DNA of 7,188 nucleotides. Origin: Pseudomonadota bacterium (GTDB lineage: Bacteria > Pseudomonadota > Alphaproteobacteria > Parvibaculales > Parvibaculaceae). Within the stretch, counting starts at the first letter, position 1. The number at the start of each line of letters is the position of its first letter. The DNA lies in assembly GCA_021780275.1 (NCBI GenBank), contig JAJXZC010000648.1, positions 1 to 7,188 on the forward strand. Direction: 5' to 3'. The position numbers were made by a program, and so were the translations under genes. Positions 1 to 4,789 of the stretch are shown here, piece by piece. The notes beneath the pieces are model-generated. The model ran no database searches. It was not told the DNA's origin and was given only the letters and a program-made list of their open reading frames with translations.

Positions 1-1
1 G

Positions 2-616
2 ATTTTCGACGATGCTCTGAAGGCGTCGCCCGAAATCGGCGAGGCGGCGCGGGCCGATATCGTTGCTTATTACGAGCGCGATCCGGCATGCCACTCCTAT
101 GTGCAGCCGCTTCTCTTCTTCAAGGGTTACCACGCGCTGCAGACGCACCGCATCGCGCATTGGCTCTGGACGCAGGGCCGCCGCGCCATGGCGCTCTATC
201 TCCAGAACCGCATTTCCGATCTCTTCGCCGTGGATATTCATCCGGCGGCAAAGATCGGGCGTGGCGTTTTCATCGACCATGCGACCGGCATCGTCATCGG
301 CGAGACGGCGGTGGTCGACGATGATGTCTCGATGCTCCATGGCGTGACGCTTGGCGGCACCGGCAAGGAAATCGGCGACCGCCATCCGAAGGTGCGCCGC
401 GGCGTTCTCATCAGCGTCGGCGCCAAGGTTCTCGGCAACATCGTAATCGGCGAATACAGCCGCATCGGCGCGGGCAGCGTCGTGCTCCATGACGTGCCGG
501 CTCATTGCACGGCTGTCGGCGTTCCAGCCAAGATCGTCGGCTGCGCGGGCTGCGACACGCCGAGCCACGAGATGGATCACATCATCGGCGAAGACGAGAA
601 GGGCGCGGGCGTTTAA
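2..616 (+). CDS. cysE: Serine O-acetyltransferase, 5'-truncated by window edge
   Basis: This enzyme transfers an acetyl group from acetyl-CoA to L-serine, giving O-acetylserine, the first step of cysteine synthesis in the cytoplasm. The reading frame is open from base 2, so the start lies outside the window; 204 residues are visible, about three quarters of a typical CysE. Visible residues 1-75 are the end of the helical N-terminal domain, including the FFKGYHALQTHR stretch. A left-handed beta-helix of hexapeptide repeats follows (VDIHPAAKIG to GVPAKIVG). The residues equivalent to the E. coli catalytic pair D143 and H158 are present as visible D78 and H93, and the GGTGK and GDRHPK signatures are intact. 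The C-terminal tail is short, carries a CAGC motif and ends in Val rather than the Ile that docks into cysteine synthase in E. coli. It converges on the amine oxidase gene with 9 bp between stops. Family assignment is near certain. Confidence 0.96.
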   Translation: MFDDALKASPEIGEAARADIVAYYERDPACHSYVQPLLFFKGYHALQTHRIAHWLWTQGRRAMALYLQNRISDLFAVDIHPAAKIGRGVFIDHATGIVIGETAVVDDDVSMLHGVTLGGTGKEIGDRHPKVRRGVLISVGAKVLGNIVIGEYSRIGAGSVVLHDVPAHCTAVGVPAKIVGCAGCDTPSHEMDHIIGEDEKGAGV

Positions 617-627
617 CGCGCTCGCCT
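601..627. terminator. Imperfect hairpin spanning the cysE/oxidase convergent stops
   Basis: The inner stem GCGT (609-612) pairs with ACGC (616-619) around a TTA loop. After one mismatch, a single G-C pair and a second mismatch, GGCG (602-605) pairs with CGCC (623-626), with a G-T wobble outside. The structure covers the cysE TAA (614-616) and most of the opposing stop codon (626-628). There is no T-run on either side. Its position between tail-to-tail genes 9 bp apart suggests a role in 3'-end formation, but it is the weakest of the three such hairpins in the window. Confidence 0.35.
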
Positions 628-1909
628 ACGGTAGCCGATCCTTCAGCGTGTACCACCAGACACCGGCCAGAAGCCCCGGATAGCGCAGCCATGTGCCGCC
701 GGGGAAGTTCGGCACCTTGATGTCGGCCATCCAGTCGAAACGCTCGGCCTGTCCGGCGACGGCTTCCGCGAGAAGCTTGCCTGCGAGCGTCGCGATGTTG
801 ATGCCCTGGCCTGAATATCCTTGCGCATAAAATATGTTCGGCGCGAGCCGCCCGAAATCCGGGATGCGGGGCATGGTGATGGCGAGCGTGCCGCTCCACG
901 CATAGTCGATGCGAACATCCTTCAAATGCGGGAAGACGCGCAGCATCGGCTTTCTGACGAAGGCCGCGAGGTCGCGCGGCAACCGGCCCGAATAATTCTC
1001 GCCGCCGCCGAAGAGCAAGCGGTGATCGGCGGAGAGCCGGTAATAGTCGATGACGAATTTCGTATCCTGCACGCCGACATCGTCGCGGATGAGCGCGCGC
1101 GCGCCTGCTTCGCCAAGAGGCTCCGTCGCGAGGATGAAATTGTTGACCGGCATGATGTGGCCCGCGATGCGGGGCGCGAGATTGCCGAGATAGGCGTTGC
1201 AGGCGAGCACGACATGGCGAGCCGTGACGGAGCCTTCGGCGGTCGTCACGCGGGCGGGGTCCGTCTTCGCGATGTCGGTGACGCGCGAGTTCTCGAAGAT
1301 GCGAACGCCCTTGGCGGCAGCCGCGCGGGCGAGACCCAGACAATAATTCAGCGGATGCAGATGCGCGCCGCCCATGTCGAGAATGGCGCCGAAATAGCGC
1401 TTCGTGCCGACCATTTCGTGGACTTCATCGGCGGGGACATAGCGCAGCGTGGTGACGCCGTATTCGCGCTGCATATGCTCCACTTCGGCGCGAAGCTCCG
1501 GCGCTTCACGCTCTTTCCAAGCCGTATGAAGAATGCCCGGCTTCAGGTCGCAATCGATCGCGTGGTCGGCGATCAGCCTTTTTACCGTCGCGAGGCCGTC
1601 AACCGCGAGCGACCAGAGGCGATGCGCCCATTCGCGGCCGAGCATCGTCTCCAGCGTTTGCTGATCCTTGCGATGCGTCGTGCCGAGTTGGCCGCCATTG
1701 CGGCCCGATGCGCCCCAGCCGACCCGCTCGGCCTCCAGCACGATCACCGAGAAGCCGCGTTCGGCGAGATGGAGCGCCGCCGAAAGGCCCGTATAGCCTG
1801 CGCCGATGACGCAGACATCCGCGGCTTCGGGCCCACGAAGAACCGGATGCGGGTCAAGGCACTTTGCTGTGGCGACGTAGTAGGAGGCTGGGTGTCCTTG
1901 CGGCGGCAT
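626..1909 (-). CDS. puuB: FAD-dependent amine oxidoreductase, gamma-glutamylputrescine oxidase-like
   Basis: This is a DAO-family (FAD-dependent) amine oxidase of 427 residues, the usual length for PuuB/OrdL. The E. coli enzyme oxidises gamma-glutamylputrescine to the aldehyde, releasing ammonia and H2O2. Visible features are the FAD Rossmann motif GAGYTG (36-41), the acidic ribose-binding E59 at the end of the second strand, and the family hallmark GWGASGRNGGQ (64-74). Further PuuB-like stretches are HPLNYCLGLA, NAYLG, DYYRLSADHRLLFGGG, the FAD-closing YAQGYSGQG, and a C-terminal FPGG...YTLKDRL. The ATG has AGAGG four bases upstream, in DNA shared with the stop codon of the small upstream gene (8 bp from that stop to this ATG), so the two are co-transcribed. 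No other putrescine pathway gene (puuA, puuC, puuD) is nearby, so the substrate could be another amine or amino acid. The fold and cofactor are sure; the symbol is tentative. Confidence 0.9.
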   Translation of the reverse strand: MPPQGHPASYYVATAKCLDPHPVLRGPEAADVCVIGAGYTGLSAALHLAERGFSVIVLEAERVGWGASGRNGGQLGTTHRKDQQTLETMLGREWAHRLWSLAVDGLATVKRLIADHAIDCDLKPGILHTAWKEREAPELRAEVEHMQREYGVTTLRYVPADEVHEMVGTKRYFGAILDMGGAHLHPLNYCLGLARAAAAKGVRIFENSRVTDIAKTDPARVTTAEGSVTARHVVLACNAYLGNLAPRIAGHIMPVNNFILATEPLGEAGARALIRDDVGVQDTKFVIDYYRLSADHRLLFGGGENYSGRLPRDLAAFVRKPMLRVFPHLKDVRIDYAWSGTLAITMPRIPDFGRLAPNIFYAQGYSGQGINIATLAGKLLAEAVAGQAERFDWMADIKVPNFPGGTWLRYPGLLAGVWWYTLKDRLP

Positions 1910-1917
1910 GTAACCTC

Positions 1918-2202
1918 TCAGGCGATTTCGAAGACGCTTTCCTCATGCGAGTCGGCATGGACATCGTTGATGTCGATACAGGCTTCCCAGGGAACGGAGT
2001 CGCGCATTTCCTCAAGCCCTTCTGCATCGTCCCATTCGGTGTAGAAGGCGACCGACTTGCCGTCTGTGCCGGTCAGAATGCGGGCATGGCGAAGCCCCGC
2101 AGGCGGCGAACGATCCAGCTCGCGTTCCTTGTAGGCGCGGAGCTGGGTCAGAATGTCCACGGGCTTGGAGGTTTTGTAGCGAAGCAGGTAGGCGACGGCC
2201 AT
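1918..2202 (-). CDS. Small protein, possible ABM-like dimeric alpha/beta-barrel fold
   Basis: This encodes a 94-residue soluble protein beginning MAVAYLLRYK. The pattern of a first strand (AVAYLLRYKT), an amphipathic helix (DILTQLRAYKERELD), two strands with an aromatic motif (RHARILTGTDGKSVAFYTEWDD), a second helix (AEGLEEMRDS) and a last strand resembles ferredoxin-like ABM or dimeric alpha/beta-barrel proteins. I do not recognise a specific family, so this is a fold-level guess. The frame stays open far upstream on this strand, across the SDR gene, but the ATG at 2202 sits just inside the divergent gap, has a weak GGGAA upstream, and gives a compact domain. Its TGA (1918-1920) directly precedes the oxidase ribosome binding site, so it is the first gene of a two-gene operon with the oxidase. 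It may help handle the oxidase product or be an accessory; nothing in the sequence decides this. Confidence 0.75.
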   Translation of the reverse strand: MAVAYLLRYKTSKPVDILTQLRAYKERELDRSPPAGLRHARILTGTDGKSVAFYTEWDDAEGLEEMRDSVPWEACIDINDVHADSHEESVFEIA

Positions 2203-2325
2203 GACGTTTCCCGGTGTAGGTGTTTGATGCTCTATAGCACGGCTTTGGACCGCTTTCCTCCTTTGCGGAAGCGGGCGGACAAGCCAGAATACGTAAAAAT
2301 CATAATCGTCAGACGGGAGAATTGA
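2203..2325. promoter_or_regulatory. Divergent intergenic region between oxidase operon and SDR
   Basis: Both the leftward small-protein/oxidase operon and the rightward SDR must be transcribed from this 123-bp gap. It holds an imperfect inverted repeat, CCGCTTTCC (2250-2258) against GGAAGCGG (2267-2274), with one bulged T and an 8-base loop; this could be an operator or hairpin. CATAAT at 2301-2306 resembles a -10 element for the SDR, but the only upstream -35-like bases (GACA, 2278-2281) are badly spaced. On the minus strand CTATAG near 2231-2236 resembles a -10 without a good -35. GGGAG at 2315-2319, six bases before the SDR ATG, is a convincing ribosome binding site. The promoter role follows from gene orientation; the individual elements are weak. 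Confidence 0.5.
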
Positions 2326-3126
2326 ATGGGGCGGGTAGCAGGCAAGGTCGCCATCGTGACGGGTGCGGCAAAAGGCATCGGCGCGGCGAGCGCGAAGGCG
2401 CTGGCGCGGGAAGGCGCAAAAGTCATCTGTACGGACCTTGATGAGGGCGCGGGCGAGGCAGTCGTCGCCGAAATCCAGCGCACAGGCGGCGAGGCTGTTT
2501 TCGCGCGTCACGATGTTTGCGATGAAAGCCAGTGGGAGCGCGTGACGAAGCTCGCGGAAGACCGCTATGGCGGGCTTCACATCCTCGTCAACAATGCGGG
2601 CATAGCGCCTGAAGGCGGCCCCATCGAGGAAAAGTCGCTCGAAGACTGGCGTCACACCCTTGCCGTCGATCTCGACAGCGTCTTCCTCGGTTGCAAGCAC
2701 GGCATCCGCACCATCAAGAAGACGACCGCCAAGGGCGCGTCGGGATCGATTATCAATATCTCGTCGATTCTCGGCCTCGTCGGATCGAGCAATGCGGCCG
2801 ATTATGTAGCGGCCAAGGGCGGCGTGCGCCTTCTGTCCAAGGCAGCAGCCCTCGAATGCGCCGAGGCGGGCTATCGCATTCGCGTCAATTCCGTGCATCC
2901 CGGCTATATCGACACGCCGATGGTCCGCAACGTGGCGGAAAAGGGCATGCCCGGCCTTGCTTCGAGCGGCAATGAGGTAATCGCGCTTCTGACCATGCTG
3001 CACCCGATCGGGCGCCTCGGCATCGCCGACGAAATCGCCAATACGGTGCTTTTCCTCGCTTCCGACGAATCCTCCTTCACCACCGGCACTGAACTCGTGG
3101 TCGATGGGGGCTATACGACCCGTTGA
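2326..3126 (+). CDS. Short-chain dehydrogenase/reductase, classical NAD(H)-type
   Basis: This is a 266-residue classical SDR oxidoreductase, cytoplasmic, interconverting an alcohol and a ketone or aldehyde with a nicotinamide cofactor. The cofactor motif TGAAKGIG is at 12-19. D37 at the end of the second strand predicts NAD(H) rather than NADP(H). Adenine-site D63, NNAG (89-92), catalytic S147 and YxxxK (Y160, K164) are in place, followed by HPGYIDTPM and the C-terminal DGGYTTR. The position that normally holds the structural/catalytic Asn of the N-S-Y-K tetrad reads Asp (D115, in AVDLDSVF). Length and motifs resemble cyclopentanol- or hydroxysteroid-dehydrogenase-like SDRs, but substrate cannot be read from sequence. 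The ATG has GGGAG six bases upstream. It is divergent from the amine oxidase operon, which would fit joint regulation, though this is inference. Confidence 0.93.
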   Translation: MGRVAGKVAIVTGAAKGIGAASAKALAREGAKVICTDLDEGAGEAVVAEIQRTGGEAVFARHDVCDESQWERVTKLAEDRYGGLHILVNNAGIAPEGGPIEEKSLEDWRHTLAVDLDSVFLGCKHGIRTIKKTTAKGASGSIINISSILGLVGSSNAADYVAAKGGVRLLSKAAALECAEAGYRIRVNSVHPGYIDTPMVRNVAEKGMPGLASSGNEVIALLTMLHPIGRLGIADEIANTVLFLASDESSFTTGTELVVDGGYTTR

Positions 3127-3140
3127 AGATGGTTTGCGCG

Positions 3141-3180
3141 AGGGCCCGCGAGCGGTTAAAACCTCCGCCACGCGGGCCTT
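3141..3180 (+). terminator. Strong hairpin after the SDR gene, probable terminator
   Basis: GGCCCGCG (3143-3150) pairs perfectly with CGCGGGCC (3171-3178). One wobble and one A-T pair extend the base, and an inner GCGG/CCGC stem (3152-3155 with 3165-3168) lies in the 20-base loop. It starts 14 bp after the SDR stop and ends before the DUF3126 gene. Only TT follows the stem, so it is not a textbook U-tract terminator. It may reduce read-through or stabilise the 3' end of the SDR transcript. Confidence 0.5.
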
Positions 3181-3199
3181 ACGCCGCATGACAATGATT

Positions 3200-3203
3200 G
3201 GAG
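3200..3203 (+). promoter_or_regulatory. Ribosome binding site deciding the DUF3126 TTG start
   Basis: GGAG at 3200-3203 lies six bases before TTG at 3210. The next in-frame TTG upstream (3198) overlaps this site and has no Shine-Dalgarno of its own. No in-frame ATG or GTG exists nearby; the ATGs at 3188 and 3194 are in another frame. Confidence 0.55.
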
Positions 3204-3209
3204 ACGGAT

Positions 3210-3422
3210 TTGGACAAGACCGAAATCAAGCGCATCGAAGCCTATCTGCGCGAGAAGTTTCGTCTTCCTTCGATCACGGTCACGAAGCGGCCGCAGAAGG
3301 ACGACTCCTGCGAAGTGAACATCGGTGACGAGTTCATCGGCGTTATCTTCAAGGACGAGGAAGATGGCGAGGTTTCCTACGCCTTCCAGATGGCCATCCT
3401 GGACATCGACCTTCCGGAGTGA
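3210..3422 (+). CDS. DUF3126 family protein
   Basis: This encodes a small acidic cytoplasmic protein of unknown function, 70 residues from the TTG at 3210 or 74 from the TTG at 3198. I recognise the family (DUF3126, alphaproteobacterial) from the N-terminal DKTEIKRIEAYLREKF helix, the central RPQKDDSCEV and GDEFIGVIFKDEEDGE stretches, and the terminal SYAFQMAILDIDLPE. The layout is one helix followed by beta strands. No catalytic residues, signal peptide or membrane segment are visible. The shorter start is preferred because family members, as I recall them, begin at the MDKxEI position and because GGAG is correctly spaced for it. It is separated from the SDR by a hairpin, so it may have its own promoter, although none is clear. 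In related genomes I recall this family next to cysE; here two transcription units lie between them. Confidence 0.87.
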   Translation: MDKTEIKRIEAYLREKFRLPSITVTKRPQKDDSCEVNIGDEFIGVIFKDEEDGEVSYAFQMAILDIDLPE

Positions 3423-3437
3423 GGCTTTAAGGCCTCA
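3420..3437. terminator. Near-palindromic hairpin carrying both convergent stop codons
   Basis: TGAGGC (3420-3425) pairs with GCCTCA (3432-3437), with a T-G wobble inside and a TTAA loop. The plus-strand TGA of the DUF3126 gene is the left tip of the stem, and the minus-strand TGA of the opposing membrane-protein gene is the right tip. No T-run follows on either strand. A bidirectional 3'-end signal is the natural reading; termination strength is unknown. Confidence 0.45.
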
Positions 3438-4199
3438 ATCCGTTATCGTGCCTTCGAGGCCGTTGGGAAGTCCCGGCGCCTCGAATGAGGTGACGAGCCG
3501 GATCATCAATTCGTCGATCCGGCGCCACTCCTCCAGACGCGCGCGCTTGTAGCGATAGGTGAGGGCGAGGTTTCTCGTCAGCAGAAGGCTGCGCGTGCAG
3601 TTCGGGCTTTCGACCAGCGCCGTCTTTTGCTGGCAGGTGATGAGAACGAGCCGGCCGTCGCTATCGGTTCCAACGAAGAGATCCTGGTCCTTGTAGCCGG
3701 AATTCGGCTTGAAGCCGAATTTATCAAGCCCCGCGCGCTCCTTCTCGGCCACTGTCGAGGCGAGATATTTCGTATAGACCTCCTTCAGCCGGCGTTCGGC
3801 AGGCAGCATTGCGCCCGCTTCGTGCAGCGCGAAGAAAACGACCTGCGCGTCGGGCGTGTTGTCGGCGAATTCGGCCTGCCGCTCCAGCGAATAGGGCGCG
3901 AAGTCGGGGAGCAGCGCATGCATGGCGACTTCGGGCTGCCTGCCGCCGCCACGCTGCGAGGGGTAGCGCGTGTAATTTTCAGGGATGAGGAAGCGGGTAC
4001 CGCCAATGACGGCCTCGATACGCCGCGTGGCAGCGCTGGCTTTCGGGTCGCGGCCGAGGAGTTCGGCGGGCGTCGGCCCAAAGTAGTAATAGAGAAAGAT
4101 GCCCGAAAAGATCAGGACCGCGAGCGCGACCAGCACGGGAAGAATCCAGGCAGGGCGTTCATGGACCAGCTCCCCGCCTGATTGTTTCTGTCGCGCCAC
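3435..4199 (-). CDS. One-pass inner-membrane protein of unknown function
   Basis: I do not recognise a named family. From the GTG at 4199 the protein has 254 residues. It has a short basic/polar N-terminus (MARQKQSGGELVHERP), one hydrophobic segment at about residues 18-40 (WILPVLVALAVLIFSGIFLYYYF), and then a roughly 210-residue soluble domain that should face the periplasm. That domain contains IGGTRFLIPENYTRYP, a glycine-rich GGGRQPE turn, and two cysteines, C189 and C201, in LITCQQK and ESPNCTR, which could form a disulfide if periplasmic. The frame is open up to an ATG at 4352, but AAGGAG at 4208-4213, eight bases before the GTG, favours this start. It converges on DUF3126 (12 bp between stops) and is divergent from the small membrane protein. 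It is probably a real conserved protein, given the clean membrane topology and good ribosome binding site. Confidence 0.8.
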   Translation of the reverse strand: MARQKQSGGELVHERPAWILPVLVALAVLIFSGIFLYYYFGPTPAELLGRDPKASAATRRIEAVIGGTRFLIPENYTRYPSQRGGGRQPEVAMHALLPDFAPYSLERQAEFADNTPDAQVVFFALHEAGAMLPAERRLKEVYTKYLASTVAEKERAGLDKFGFKPNSGYKDQDLFVGTDSDGRLVLITCQQKTALVESPNCTRSLLLTRNLALTYRYKRARLEEWRRIDELMIRLVTSFEAPGLPNGLEGTITD

Positions 4200-4207
4200 T
4201 CGGCTTT

Positions 4208-4213
4208 CTCCTT
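4208..4213 (-). promoter_or_regulatory. Ribosome binding site (AAGGAG) deciding a GTG start
   Basis: Read on the minus strand, AAGGAG lies eight bases before GTG at 4199-4197. It is the best Shine-Dalgarno match in this stretch and argues against the two longer ATG-initiated versions of the membrane-protein gene. Confidence 0.7.
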
Positions 4214-4270
4214 CCGTCCACTCGCGTCGCCCATAGTAACGGCGGCGCATTGCAGAACAATCTTTGTCTC

Positions 4271-4285
4271 GCCTTGAAACAAGGC
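4271..4285. repeat. Perfect inverted repeat GCCTTG-AAA-CAAGGC
   Basis: Two 6-base arms flank a 3-base centre, between two divergent genes: 71 bp upstream of the leftward GTG and about 180 bp upstream of the rightward ATG at 4465. Such a short, tight dyad is more typical of a transcription-factor operator than of an RNA hairpin. No regulator gene is in the window to pair with it, and it occurs once. Confidence 0.4.
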
Positions 4286-4464
4286 TGCGGCGCAAAGCGG
4301 AACGAATATCGGCCCGCGCTGGCAGGCCCCCATCTAAACCCCTGACTTGCAAAGATTTTATTGCCGCCCGCCTCGGTCGCCCGGCTGGTACGGGCCTTGC
4401 GGATAAAGGTTCGACAATGGCGGGGCGCCCGCGGGAGCGCAGGGCAGGGGTTTGGGTTCAGGAC

Positions 4465-4776
4465 ATGTCTGAAGGCTTGGCTTTTTTCTTTTCGGTGGCA
4501 ACGGGCTTCGTCGCTGCGGGCATCACGGGGAGCGTCTATCGCATCGTGACCAGCAAGCATCCGAGCTTTCAGGTCTGGTCGGATACGACCATAGGCAATT
4601 TGCTGGGCGTGGCGACGCTGATCTTCGCCGGTCCGAACGTCATCCTGCGCAATGCGTTTCGCGCTCAGGTTTTCGAGAACCGGCCGCCGGTCTGGCTGCT
4701 TTTCTCGGCGTGCCTCGCGATGATCTGGAGCTTCATTTCGGGCATCTTCGTTCTGAGCCTGATTTTGGCGGCCTGA
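4465..4776 (+). CDS. Small membrane protein with three hydrophobic helices
   Basis: This encodes a 103-residue integral membrane protein with hydrophobic segments at about 5-27 (LAFFFSVATGFVAAGITGSVYRI), 44-62 (GNLLGVATLIFAGPNVILR) and 76-102 (the C-terminal stretch with WLLFSACLAMIWSF). The IFAGPNVILRNAFR motif and the WSFISG stretch recall a family of small uncharacterised alphaproteobacterial membrane proteins (possibly DUF6949), but I cannot confirm this. The start is uncertain. ATG 4465 places the N-terminus just before the first helix but lacks a well-spaced ribosome binding site. ATG 4417 adds 16 residues, mostly arginine-rich, and has AAAGG seven bases upstream. Frame and stop are not in doubt. 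It converges on the 354-residue membrane protein with only 3 bp between stops. No function is proposed. Confidence 0.75.
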   Translation: MSEGLAFFFSVATGFVAAGITGSVYRIVTSKHPSFQVWSDTTIGNLLGVATLIFAGPNVILRNAFRAQVFENRPPVWLLFSACLAMIWSFISGIFVLSLILAA

Positions 4777-4789
4777 TGGTCAGGCCGTC
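4767..4789. terminator. Strong hairpin carrying both convergent stop codons
   Basis: GGCCTGA (4770-4776) and TCAGGCC (4780-4786) form a perfect 7-bp inverted repeat around TGG. It extends outwards by C-G, a G-T wobble and G-C to about 10 bp. The plus-strand TGA (4774-4776) and the minus-strand TGA (4782-4780) are the innermost bases of the two arms. There is no T-run on either side. It is the best of the three convergent-junction hairpins and a plausible bidirectional terminator or transcript-end stabiliser. Confidence 0.55.

Larger units (their letters stand above)
4200..4464. other. Divergent intergenic region between two membrane-protein genes
   Basis: This gap must hold the promoters of both flanking genes. 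Codon-like reading frames run into it from either side, but neither extended N-terminus looks protein-like: both are arginine-rich and low in hydrophobic content. The visible structure is a perfect inverted repeat at 4271-4285 and a short A/T-rich patch at about 4349-4362 in otherwise GC-rich DNA. I found no well-spaced -35/-10 pair on either strand, and no tRNA or recognisable small RNA. Confidence 0.45.

Noticed and set aside
582..1343. 253-codon minus-strand frame inside the oxidase gene
   Set aside because: It is a shifted frame of the oxidase with a very arginine-rich, low-complexity product.
821..2044. 407-codon open frame on the plus strand, antisense to the oxidase gene
   Set aside because: It mirrors the oxidase codons in a GC-rich genome; the product is arginine- and alanine-rich with no recognisable domain, while the minus strand encodes a full conserved oxidase.
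2259..2266. AGGAGG-like sequence on the minus strand upstream of the 94-residue gene
   Set aside because: No usable start codon follows at proper spacing; the nearest GTG meets a stop after two codons.
2203..3189. In-frame upstream extension of the 94-residue gene across the antisense of the SDR (423 codons in all)
   Set aside because: The extension lies antisense to a fully conserved SDR and shows no domain; the small protein makes sense alone from the ATG at 2202.
3627..4181. 184-codon plus-strand frame opposite the one-pass membrane protein
   Set aside because: The opposite strand has a signal-anchor-like helix, a good ribosome binding site and sensible composition; this frame has none of these.
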